Notes under the pieces: model-generated | What the model was told of the DNA's origin: nothing | Seen by the model: only the letters and a program-made list of their open reading frames with translations | Databases searched by the model: none | Source: Paenibacillus sp. | GTDB taxonomy: Bacteria; Bacillota; Bacilli; Paenibacillales; Paenibacillaceae | Assembly (NCBI GenBank): GCA_023512345.1 | Contig: JAILZT010000008.1 | Span: 1-64,000, forward strand | Reading direction: 5' to 3' | Length of the DNA: 64,000 bases | Part shown: piece after piece, positions 42,856-51,014 of the stretch | How the letters are laid out: every line of letters starts with the position of its first letter | Numbering within the stretch: position 1 is the stretch's first letter | Translations under genes and position numbers: made by a program

Positions 42856-44379
42856 TTAGGCCGCTTTGCGGCGGCGGCGTCCCGCAGTACGCCGCCGCTT
42901 ACCGCTGCGATGCCCGGCTGTGCGCCGCCGGGCGGAACCTGCGCGCCGCTTGCGTCCAGCGCGGCGCGGCTTCACTGCCGGGCGCGTACGCTTGCGCGCC
43001 CGGGTCTTGGCGCGGCGCAGCCTGCCGCGCCGGAGCTTGCCGCGCCGCAGCCGGGCGCGGCGCTTACGGCCCGTGCGGCGCGGTGCTGCCGCCGCTGCGG
43101 GGCCGATCTGCGGCGCGGGCTCGGGCGGCACGCCCGGCGCTTCCGCCGCAGGCGGCACTTCCAGCGCGGGCGCAGCAAGCTCCGCGCGCGGCACGCAATA
43201 GCGGAGGTTCCACACCTCCGCGAGGCCCCGCAGGCGGACGCGATAAGCGTCCGGCCCGTATACGGCAGCCACACGCTCACGCGCCTGGCTGCCTACTAAC
43301 TCGGCCAGCCCCGGCTCCGCCAGCAGCGTAGAGACCACTTCCGCTAATGCGTCGATATCCTCCGCCGGAACTAGATACTCTCCACAACCAGCAGTGTGGA
43401 GAATTTCCAAAAGGCCACCGGAGTTATAGGCGACTACCGGTTTACCAAAAGCCAACCCTTCCAATGCCGTCATACCAAAACCTTCACGGATCAGGCTTGG
43501 AACAACCAATACATCGATTGCGCAATAAGCGGCGGGTATACATTCTTCATAACCTACAAACCGAAAGCGGGAGGTTAATCCCTCCAGCTTCACCTTTCGT
43601 ACGCAGCGTTCATAGAAGCTTTTATCACCTGGGATGCCAACAACAAGAAAATGACAGGAGGGGTGCCTGGCTGATACTAACACTGCCATATTCACAAAAT
43701 GCTCAAGACCCTTTTCTTTATTAATAAAAGAAGAGATATAACCTATCAGCGGTTTTTCCGGTGCGACTCGAAGTTCCCTTCGACGCTCTCCCCGCAGCTT
43801 GCTCCATGCCTCAGTCATCATTTCCGCATCATTCCAGGATGGTGGAATCTGCGTGATCTTCCACTCGCGAATCTCCTCTGGAAATGGAGCAGCAGCCGTA
43901 TGCGAAATAGCCAAAATTTGATCACTATAGCGGTCAATCATGCCTACACTAATGGAGGTATATTCGTTATCCGTGATGGTCTCAGAGATTTTCCAAACCA
44001 CCGGAATGCCCAGCAGTTTCGCTGCTATTGCCGGCAGCACATGTACGCAGGTGCTAGTAATGATAAATGCAGGATTCGTGTTCCTAAGCCATTGTGTTAA
44101 CTCTATAAATTCCTTGCTTTTCTGGAATGACCGCGCATCCTCCTCCAGCCCTGCATATGGAGTGTACATACCGTATAGGAGCGGAATCGGCAGCAGGTGT
44201 ACCTCCATGCCGTGATTTCGGGCTTGGCGAGTCAGCTTTCCTTCATTGGGAGCCACAAGCAGACAATTAAAATACAGAGAGAGCTCACGGGCGAAGAAGA
44301 GCAGCAGCTTCTCGGCGCCAGTAATACTGCGGGTATTGGATACATGGGAAAAAAGAATAACAGTAGCTTTGTCAGCCAT
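42856..44379 (-). CDS. Glycosyltransferase family 4 protein with Arg/Lys-rich tail
   Basis: 507 residues. Residues 1-390 are a GT4: FSHVSNTRSITGAEKLLLFFARELS, VWKISETITDNEYTS, IGYISSFINKEKGLEHFV, VPSLIREGFGMTALEGLAFGKPVV, GGLLEIL. Then a Pro/Ala linker and about 100 residues made almost wholly of Arg, Lys, Gly and Ala (RRTGRKRRARLRRGKLRRG and similar). The tail is coded by a very GC-rich block (42860-43180). The basic tail may bind an acidic polymer or anchor the enzyme to the spore surface; comparable basic segments occur in three other proteins of this window. Confidence 0.85.
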   Translation of the reverse strand: MADKATVILFSHVSNTRSITGAEKLLLFFARELSLYFNCLLVAPNEGKLTRQARNHGMEVHLLPIPLLYGMYTPYAGLEEDARSFQKSKEFIELTQWLRNTNPAFIITSTCVHVLPAIAAKLLGIPVVWKISETITDNEYTSISVGMIDRYSDQILAISHTAAAPFPEEIREWKITQIPPSWNDAEMMTEAWSKLRGERRRELRVAPEKPLIGYISSFINKEKGLEHFVNMAVLVSARHPSCHFLVVGIPGDKSFYERCVRKVKLEGLTSRFRFVGYEECIPAAYCAIDVLVVPSLIREGFGMTALEGLAFGKPVVAYNSGGLLEILHTAGCGEYLVPAEDIDALAEVVSTLLAEPGLAELVGSQARERVAAVYGPDAYRVRLRGLAEVWNLRYCVPRAELAAPALEVPPAAEAPGVPPEPAPQIGPAAAAAPRRTGRKRRARLRRGKLRRGRLRRAKTRARKRTRPAVKPRRAGRKRRAGSARRRTAGHRSGKRRRTAGRRRRKAA

Positions 44380-44547
44380 GGCTCTTGGCGCTCCCTGTTA
44401 GGGCCCTGGAGCAGCCTTTCACCTCCTAAAAGTTTCACTAACACCGGTACTACAGTATATTGCACAGGGAACAGCTGCCGGCACGACACCTGTCCCCCCG
44501 GCATTCGCACAAATCCTGTACGGCCAGAATGGATTTATCGCTTGCTC

Positions 44548-45681
44548 CTAACCAAAGATTACGGTTAACAGCTGGTTAACCCGTTTAGTGTAGGTATGAT
44601 CCTTAAGCGTACGTTCCAACGCACGCAGTGCAATCGCCCGGCGTTCTTCCTCATGAGTCAGGTAAAAACGGATTTTATCCATCAATTCCTGCGGGTTGCT
44701 GAAGGTTTCAATTTCTTCACCCGGTTTGTAAAATGCGCTCATATCTTCTCTCGCATCGCTTAGCTGCAATGTCCCGCTGGCAGCAATCTCGAAGGTTCGC
44801 GGGTTCGGAGAAGCCGCAGGGATTAATAAGGTATTGTTATTTACAACTTCATCGATATGGGATCTATGCAGATTAATTACGATTTTGGATCCGCTGTAGG
44901 TTACGGCTGTTTCTTGTGGAGTCATCCATTTACCAATCTCAATACGCTCTCCGTAGATCGGGGCCTCAGGCAGGCGGTCCCACCAAATCCCGTTAATAAC
45001 CGTATTGAATTGCATCAGCTCCGGCATAATGGGCCGGAAAAAATCCACCCTGTTCCAGTACGCTGAACCAATGAAGCTGATATCACGATTCACTGTGGAC
45101 CGGGTTATCGTAGGGCGGTAATGATCCCGATGGGCAGCAAAGGGTAAATAATGTACCTCTGTACAACCCAGCCCCTTGTAGAAATCAATGCAGTTCCGCT
45201 CCAGAGTGAATACATAATCATAGTGGTTAACAATCTTCATGGTGAAATCTGTATAATACGGATCATCCGTGAGCCATATTGCGGTACGTATGCCGGATGC
45301 CCGCAGGGTCCCAATTTGATCCAAAGGCAGATCCATTCCATCCAATACAAGCACTAGATCAGGTCGTTTAGCAGTTGCAAGCTCTACTAGATTCTGGCGG
45401 ACATCCGTAACGGTAACGTCCGTAGTTAAGCATTGTAATGCAGACAGAACAGCGTCGTCTAACGGAGAATAAGGATAGCCTTTACCAGATGCTACATACA
45501 TGACGTGAATATTTCGCACGGGAATGGGTTCTTCTGCACGGCCATTAATAATCGCAAGTCTTCCCCTAAGATAGCCCTCATCGAAGCCGCCCTTGAAGCC
45601 CGTTAGTCTTCCTCTCAGTTTTTCTTCCTCCGCAACCGTCAGCGGGTATGGCGGAATTGGCATAATAAAGTTATTTTCCAT
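44548..45681 (-). CDS. CgeB-family protein (glycosyltransferase-like)
   Basis: 377 residues. Motifs of the CgeB family: VLDGMDLPLDQIGTLRASGI, TAIWLTDDPYYTDFT, YVFTLERNCIDFYKGLGCTEVHYLPFAAHRDHYRP, DISFIGSAYWNRVDFFRPI, KIVINLHRSH, NPRTFEIAASGTLQLSDARED. CgeB of Bacillus helps mature the outermost spore layer, probably by adding sugars, and cge genes are under GerE control. The N-terminus has GFKGGFDEGYLRGRL, a Gly/aromatic helix motif. AGGAG lies 9 bases before the ATG. Confidence 0.88.
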   Translation of the reverse strand: MENNFIMPIPPYPLTVAEEEKLRGRLTGFKGGFDEGYLRGRLAIINGRAEEPIPVRNIHVMYVASGKGYPYSPLDDAVLSALQCLTTDVTVTDVRQNLVELATAKRPDLVLVLDGMDLPLDQIGTLRASGIRTAIWLTDDPYYTDFTMKIVNHYDYVFTLERNCIDFYKGLGCTEVHYLPFAAHRDHYRPTITRSTVNRDISFIGSAYWNRVDFFRPIMPELMQFNTVINGIWWDRLPEAPIYGERIEIGKWMTPQETAVTYSGSKIVINLHRSHIDEVVNNNTLLIPAASPNPRTFEIAASGTLQLSDAREDMSAFYKPGEEIETFSNPQELMDKIRFYLTHEEERRAIALRALERTLKDHTYTKRVNQLLTVIFG

Positions 45682-45710
45682 GGGTTGTCGCTCCTTCTGT
45701 ACGAGTCTTT

Positions 45711-46787
45711 TTACACGCGATTGGCAATAACATCGAGCAGCTGAGGAAGACGAGCTGTAAATGTATGGTTCTTAAGGGTTGTATGCAGGCCTCTCAAGGC
45801 CAAACGACGACGTTCCTTTTCGTGGGTCAAATAGTATTCGATTTTGGACTGCAGCTCCTCAGCCGAGCCGAAAGTATCCAGATCATAACCAGGCCGGTAA
45901 AAGTTACCTAAATCATCCCGAATATCTGTTAGCTGCATAGTTCCGCATGCGTTAATCTCATAGGTACGGGGATTAATGGATCGAGACGGCAGCTCAAACG
46001 TATTCCGGTTGTCCTGCCCTGCTCCCCAAGGACGGTGAATATTGATAACAATCTTAGCTCCACTGTAGTAATTAGCAGTTTCTCCTGGAGGGATAAATCC
46101 GTGACTAATAAAAGGTGATAGCTTGTCATAGGTGGTTAACCTCTCCCAAAAACCTCCGGCAATGAGTGTCTTTTTACGGCTTAAAAATGGGGCAAGCTGA
46201 TCAAACAGCTCCGTCCGGTTAAAAAAGGCATTCCCGATGAACACGATGTCGTATTGGTACTGAGGTCCAGTCCGCCGCGGGTAGAACATTTTCGTATTGA
46301 CACATAACGGCAGATAATGAACCGATTCGACACCCAAAGCCCGATAGAAATCCACACATCCGAGTTCGTGCGTAAATACATGATCATAAAACCTGCAAAT
46401 CACCGAGGTGTCCTCCGTGAAATAAGGATCATCGACAAACCAAATGGCGGTTGGAATGCCCAGGTTGCGTATTTGCGCGATCTGATCTAAATGATTCTCC
46501 GGAAATACATGCAGCCCATTCATAACGAGTACGGCCCCTGGTCGTTCCCTTGCAGCAGTTTCGAGCATAGCTTCTGGAGTGCTGAGAATCAGCTCACTTA
46601 CAAGCTGACTAAGCCCTTCCGTTACACCTGTATCAATCGCCTCAAATCCTTGGGGTACATACATTAGCTTAAATGGCCGACACTGAGCTACTTGTTCAGG
46701 ATTGAGCTGCCTAACGGCTTCGCACAACCCAAGGTGGTACCCGTCCTGATAGCCGTTACGATACTCCCGCTTACGCTCATTTTTCAT
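45711..46787 (-). CDS. CgeB-family protein, paralogue and probable operon start
   Basis: 358 residues from ATG 46787; the frame is open to 46820 without a site. A paralogue of the next gene: AIWFVDDPYFTEDT, HVFTHELGCVDFYRALGVESVHYLPLCVN, DIVFIGNAFFNRTELFD, KIVINIHRPW, NPRTYEINACGTMQLTDIRDD. N-terminus REYRNGYQDGYHLGLCEAV repeats the GYxxGY motif. It is the first gene of a run of eleven same-strand genes reaching to 35877, so the operon promoter should be in the 46790-47030 gap; a sigma-K-like CATATAGTTATA stands about 60 bases upstream but is not convincing. Confidence 0.87.
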   Translation of the reverse strand: MKNERKREYRNGYQDGYHLGLCEAVRQLNPEQVAQCRPFKLMYVPQGFEAIDTGVTEGLSQLVSELILSTPEAMLETAARERPGAVLVMNGLHVFPENHLDQIAQIRNLGIPTAIWFVDDPYFTEDTSVICRFYDHVFTHELGCVDFYRALGVESVHYLPLCVNTKMFYPRRTGPQYQYDIVFIGNAFFNRTELFDQLAPFLSRKKTLIAGGFWERLTTYDKLSPFISHGFIPPGETANYYSGAKIVINIHRPWGAGQDNRNTFELPSRSINPRTYEINACGTMQLTDIRDDLGNFYRPGYDLDTFGSAEELQSKIEYYLTHEKERRRLALRGLHTTLKNHTFTARLPQLLDVIANRV

Positions 46788-47038
46788 ATGACATTCACGT
46801 CCTTCACTTTGCCCTGTCATCTGTTCACGACAATATAACTATATGCGGAGTCAGCACCCGCCTCATGGTCATCTGTCTGTAGGAGGGCGAAATTGGCACA
46901 TGTCCCCTGTCTTTCGCCCGACTCAACAGCACCGCTATCACGGTGCATTGACTAGTGATTAGCTGTTATAATCTAAGAGCATTTGAATAGATTCGGATAA
47001 CAGTAATTCGCCATTACCGATCCGATTGGAGGAAGCCA

Positions 47039-47785
47039 ATGAATAACAGCATGCTGTATCTTCGCCATATGGAACTGCTCCGGGATAAGGTTTCATCATT
47101 CCAGACCTATCCTTTCAATTTGCCCGCGGTGCGTTCCCTTGAGCGTCTTACTTTTCAGAATCAAGTCACCTTTCTGGTAGGAGAGAATGGTACAGGGAAA
47201 TCAACTCTGCTGGAGGGTATTGCTGCTGCTTGGGGTTTTAATCCTGAGGGAGGTACACTTAATTTCTCTTTTGACACACGCCCTTCGCATTCTAATCTTC
47301 ACGAGTATATAAGAATTGCTAGAGGGACCCTTCGCCCTAAAGACGGCTTTTTTCTTCGAGCGGAGAGTTATTATAATGTAGCATCCTATATTGACCAATT
47401 AGATGAAGAGCCTGGGGGGCCACCCATCAAAGACTCCTATGGAGGTAAATCTCTTCACGAGCAATCCCACGGGGAATCATTCTTTGCTACGTTCATTCAT
47501 CGTTTCAGAGGCCGGGGAATCTACATTCTTGATGAACCCGAAGCAGCGTTATCCCCTCTACGGCAAATGTCACTGATTGTACGTATACATGAACTAGTGC
47601 AGCAGAATTCACAATTTATTATCGCAACCCATTCCCCCATTCTGATGTCCTACCCGAAAGCGGATATTTTCCTGCTGGAAGGAGAGGGGATCCGGCAGAC
47701 TGCGCTGGAGGATACCGAGCATTACACGGTTACAAAAGCATTTATGAATGACCGTGAGGGCATGCTTAAAGCACTGCTGGATTAG
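47039..47785 (+). CDS. AAA family ATPase (ABC-type head domain)
   Basis: 248 residues. Walker A FLVGENGTGKSTLLEGIA (residues 45-62), a Q-loop replaced by FFLRAESYYNVASYI, ABC-like signature SHGESFFATF, Walker B GIYILDEPEAALSP and H-loop IIATHSPILMS. Single-domain predicted ATPases of this kind are widespread; proposed partners are nucleases or unknown. No partner is adjacent. GGAGGAAGCC precedes the ATG. It is divergent from the glycan operon. Confidence 0.85.
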   Translation: MNNSMLYLRHMELLRDKVSSFQTYPFNLPAVRSLERLTFQNQVTFLVGENGTGKSTLLEGIAAAWGFNPEGGTLNFSFDTRPSHSNLHEYIRIARGTLRPKDGFFLRAESYYNVASYIDQLDEEPGGPPIKDSYGGKSLHEQSHGESFFATFIHRFRGRGIYILDEPEAALSPLRQMSLIVRIHELVQQNSQFIIATHSPILMSYPKADIFLLEGEGIRQTALEDTEHYTVTKAFMNDREGMLKALLD

Positions 47786-47808
47786 GCTAATCGAAGGGTC
47801 TGAAGACG

Positions 47809-47850
47809 CAAAAAAACCTTGGTTGGCTCTGAAGCCAATCAAGGTTTTTG
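47809..47850. terminator. Bidirectional terminator
   Basis: AAAACCTTGGTTGGCT-CTGA-AGCCAATCAAGGTTTTT with one mismatch, A-run and T-run at the two ends. It ends both the ATPase gene (plus) and the quorum-sensing unit (minus). Confidence 0.9.
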
Positions 47851-47886
47851 AGAGGTTTATTAACTTGGATCTACCCATTTACAACC

Positions 47887-48009
47887 TTAAGTTCCAAAGC
47901 CGTGCTCCATAGGCTGAACGACATTACCACCAAGTGAACCACTAGCCATGGATACAGATCCAGACGCCAACATAAATAATACAACTACGGAAACCAATAG
48001 AGTTCTCAT
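47887..48009 (-). CDS. Secreted pro-peptide of an RRNPP quorum-sensing pair
   Basis: 40 residues, too short for a usual ORF listing. N-terminal signal MRTLLVSVVVLFMLASGSVS (Arg then a hydrophobic core), followed by a short tail MASGSLGGNVVQPMEHGFGT. AGGGGGTGCAAAG gives a strong ribosome-binding site that overlaps the stop codon of the regulator gene, 11 bases upstream. This layout (HTH-TPR receptor gene immediately followed by a short exported peptide gene, then a terminator) is that of Rap-Phr, PlcR-PapR, AimR-AimP and the Alo systems reported in Paenibacillus polymyxa. The signal is probably a 5-10 residue piece from the C-terminal end, cut outside the cell and re-imported by an oligopeptide permease. 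Confidence 0.82.
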   Translation of the reverse strand: MRTLLVSVVVLFMLASGSVSMASGSLGGNVVQPMEHGFGT

Positions 48010-48020
48010 CTTTGCACCCC

Positions 48021-49406
48021 CTAAATTCGCAATAAATATTTAGAATCTGTTCTTTCTCGAACTTGCTCCATCACTCGCTTATAACGATCTACTTGATGCG
48101 GTTTGGCATAATCTCTGCTAGATTCAAAAAGAGATACAGCTTCCGCAAATACACTTTGATCATTAGAGATTAAGGATAGATCAAGAGCAAGAAGACAGCT
48201 CTCAATACCTTCAATGAACCTGCCTTTATGTAGATGATACATGGTTAACTGTATGCAAAAACGCATTCGACGCTCCATACTTACACTATCTATATATTGC
48301 GAGAAATTTGATATTTCACTAGTGAATTTCTGTAATAGATCATCTATTAAAAAGTCGTATTTGTTGGCAGACTGCAAAATAATAACGAGTCCGGGTAATA
48401 CCTCAGATGGATTTGAAATCAGATAATTCGTGTAGGGTTCAAGTGTTTCTGTCCGACCCATTAGAAGGTCTACCGTATAAGAGTTTGCTTTGGCCCAGGT
48501 TCTATACTTCTGCACTTCATCTTGCTCCGTTGAATTCTGGGGCAGCAGCCAGCTTAGATCCGCATATTGGGCAATAAAGACTTTGGCTTCTTCATAAAAT
48601 CCCATTTTGTGAAGAACGATACCTTTGGAAAGATAGCCTTGTCCAAAATAATGAATGAGTGATCTTTGCAATTGAAGAGGTTCTATACTATGCCTGCCAG
48701 ATTCCTTGGCGTTTTGCTGTTGTTGGTGAACACTCCGGGCAAGGGTAATCAACTCGTCGGACATTTTTTCAAGCTGTATCCATTTATGTACAGAGTAATA
48801 GATCTTCATGAGTTCATATATGGCATCTAGCTGAAGACCGACAGGAAGCCAGCCTCGTGAAGGCTCAAATCGGAGTGCTGCCCATAGATTAGCCTCGGTA
48901 TCCAGCCCCAAATTCAGCTTGAACAGTCGATATCGGCTAATGGCAAGCCGTTCGGAGTAATTAAACTTCTCACATTCGACAACAACCTTATATAATGCCG
49001 CCGCAGCTTCCTTATACCCCTCAACCATTAGCAGCTCTGCCGTTGTAAATATTTCCGGTAAATGAGATAAATCATCTGCTAGAAGCTCCAATAACCTCTC
49101 TATGCAGTCCATTCTACCTAATTGAGCACAGCTCATAAAATACGGACGCAGCCTGCGCCAATGAGGCACCGCTTCAACAAAACACTCTTCCAAATATAAA
49201 GGATAAAAGGTTCCTTCTGAAAGACCCATTCCCATAGTAATATGATCAAGCTCACGTACTGATATTTTTCTCGGAGGGTTCCTATTAATAATGGCGCTAA
49301 GCGTTCCCCGATTCACCCCGGACTTATCCGCAAATCCCTGCATAGTAAGCCCTTGCTCTACCATAAAAGACTCAATTTCAGAACGAATCGTTGAATTAGC
49401 AGCCAT
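48021..49406 (-). CDS. HTH-TPR receptor/regulator (AimR/AloR-like RRNPP family)
   Basis: 461 residues. N-terminal HTH: RSEIESFMVEQGLTMQGFADKSGVNRGTLSAIINRNPPRKIS (residues 8-49). The rest is helical with TPR-like pairs (for example CIERLLELLADDLSH, AAALYKVVVECEKFNYSERLAISRYRLFKLN, IVLHKMGFYEEAKVFIAQYADLSWLL, MYHLHKGRFIEGIESCLLALDLSLISND). Length and layout fit AimR-like receptors that bind a short peptide in the TPR groove and change DNA binding. Target genes are not evident; the receptor may control its own unit or the neighbouring surface genes. AAAAGGAGGG precedes the ATG. Confidence 0.85.
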   Translation of the reverse strand: MAANSTIRSEIESFMVEQGLTMQGFADKSGVNRGTLSAIINRNPPRKISVRELDHITMGMGLSEGTFYPLYLEECFVEAVPHWRRLRPYFMSCAQLGRMDCIERLLELLADDLSHLPEIFTTAELLMVEGYKEAAAALYKVVVECEKFNYSERLAISRYRLFKLNLGLDTEANLWAALRFEPSRGWLPVGLQLDAIYELMKIYYSVHKWIQLEKMSDELITLARSVHQQQQNAKESGRHSIEPLQLQRSLIHYFGQGYLSKGIVLHKMGFYEEAKVFIAQYADLSWLLPQNSTEQDEVQKYRTWAKANSYTVDLLMGRTETLEPYTNYLISNPSEVLPGLVIILQSANKYDFLIDDLLQKFTSEISNFSQYIDSVSMERRMRFCIQLTMYHLHKGRFIEGIESCLLALDLSLISNDQSVFAEAVSLFESSRDYAKPHQVDRYKRVMEQVRERTDSKYLLRI

Positions 49407-49507
49407 AATAAACCCTCCTTTTAAATGACTTAAAACCCATAAATTAGTTAACTATAATTGTATTCTTTTCAATGAGAGGGGTCAATTAACAATTTATTCA
49501 AAAATAC

Positions 49508-49547
49508 AAAAAAAGGTCTAATCTCCTGATAGAAATCGACCTTTTTT
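49508..49547 (-). terminator. Terminator after the LTA-synthase-like operon
   Basis: AAAAAAGGTC ... GACCTTTTTTT, short stem with a long loop, 38 bases past the stop at 49586. Confidence 0.55.
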
Positions 49548-49585
49548 TCTAATACAATATGATATTCCCTACGATTACTAGATTT

Positions 49586-51001
49586 CTAATGTTTTCTAAT
49601 ACTAGCTAGCTTGTGGACAATCCATCCGAACATAACGACCACCATCATATCGAAGCAAACATTGAACATAAATAAATGCTTGCCTATATCCGCTCGCCCA
49701 TCCCCCAGAATCGGTACCAGAAACGAGAAGATCCCAATCAACCCCAACAACAGCATGAGTTCTCCGGCTACTCTCTCCCGAATATTATGACTGCGGAAAT
49801 ACTGGAACATTACACCAGCAAAGTACACTAGATAGAAAATACCAAGAAAGCCAAGGCTGTGTGGGATATGCTTTTTTTTGAATTCACTCCACGAACTGTA
49901 TGTATAGGATAAGGCCCCTTTTGGCTTACCTTCCCCTTTTTCATAGTTGCCCAGATAATAAGGACGAATAGACATACTGTTCTCAGCTGCATACATCATG
50001 TTGTGAATCAACCGATTGGGATTTTTAATATAAAAGAATAATATATCCTTATGCGATACATGATCATAGAAGTCTGGTTTCAGTGAAGGATCGTTCTGCT
50101 TAATTACGGTATCTCCCTGAAAATAATTCGTCCCTGCCAAAACTTCCAGTCTTTCGGGCAATCCAAGCTGCTTCAAATCTCCCCTTACATCGGGTGATTC
50201 ATTCAATATTCCGAAGAATACCGTCTGATACAGATTGATATGTTTCAACTCCTTGGGAGCCGTTGCATATAGAATAACAGAAATCAAAAATATTGCGGCT
50301 GAAAACCACAGCGATAGCTTTCTCCAGTTCCCTTGCCCCTTCAAGGCAGCAAACCGTATAAAGATGAGTGCAAAAGCAATACCGAGAGGAGCATTCTGAA
50401 TTTTGGAAGAGGTTAGAAATAGTACGGCTATAAAAAATACGATCAATCCCTTTACTGAGGGTCTTTCCTGACCCGTTAAACGAAGTCCCAGTGCGAAGGT
50501 TAACAGCATAAACACCATCGATACCGGCTCACCAAACAGGGAGTTGAAATAGGCCAAATAGCTAATATCATAAAAAATAAACAGCAAGCTTCCTCCAAGC
50601 AATAAGCCCGTTACATACGATCCGTGAGCATTAGTCTTTACAAGGAGCCATGTGGCCGCCAATAGAAGAACTACATACACCGCACCAAGCAACCGAATAT
50701 CAAAATAACTTCCGTGGAACAAGCCCCCGATCAATCTCGGCAGTAGGACAAGAAAGATTTGGCTGGACGGATAGAACCCTCTAAATAAGTTCTCATACGC
50801 GAACCGTGAGTGGCTGTAACTGAAAAAACGGTCAGCATAAGACTCGGCAGCATCATAGTAATTCAACCCAATCGTGTTCATCATCCGCAGGAAGTCGCCG
50901 TTATCGGCGACTCCAACGAAGGGTGATCCGAACAAGAGATAAACGGCAAGTCCTAGTCCTGCGAGCCCTATTATTATTTCTGGTTTTAATATTTTTTTCA
51001 T
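49586..51001 (-). CDS. Multi-pass membrane protein, GT-C glycosyltransferase-like
   Basis: 471 residues with roughly ten hydrophobic spans. After the first span comes FVGVADNGDFLRMMNTIGL, an acidic loop motif in the place where GT-C enzymes carry their catalytic Asp/Glu. A large outside loop of about 110 residues (KELKHINLYQTVFFGILNESPDVRGDLKQLGLPERL...) lies before the last spans. It follows the LTA-synthase-like gene by 13 bases, so the two are one operon; I infer that it decorates a teichoic-acid-like or surface polymer using a lipid-linked sugar. Confidence 0.65.
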   Translation of the reverse strand: MKKILKPEIIIGLAGLGLAVYLLFGSPFVGVADNGDFLRMMNTIGLNYYDAAESYADRFFSYSHSRFAYENLFRGFYPSSQIFLVLLPRLIGGLFHGSYFDIRLLGAVYVVLLLAATWLLVKTNAHGSYVTGLLLGGSLLFIFYDISYLAYFNSLFGEPVSMVFMLLTFALGLRLTGQERPSVKGLIVFFIAVLFLTSSKIQNAPLGIAFALIFIRFAALKGQGNWRKLSLWFSAAIFLISVILYATAPKELKHINLYQTVFFGILNESPDVRGDLKQLGLPERLEVLAGTNYFQGDTVIKQNDPSLKPDFYDHVSHKDILFFYIKNPNRLIHNMMYAAENSMSIRPYYLGNYEKGEGKPKGALSYTYSSWSEFKKKHIPHSLGFLGIFYLVYFAGVMFQYFRSHNIRERVAGELMLLLGLIGIFSFLVPILGDGRADIGKHLFMFNVCFDMMVVVMFGWIVHKLASIRKH

Positions 51002-51014
51002 TAGTTTACCTCTC

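Noticed and set aside
42850..43331. Plus-strand Arg/Ala-rich ORFs opposite the GT4 tail
   Set aside because: Same GC-rich artefact; no ribosome-binding sites and no match to the reading direction of the operon.
46790..47030. Sigma-K promoter for the glycan operon
   Set aside because: CATATAGTTATA resembles part of the -10 element but spacing and the -35 do not fit well enough to annotate.
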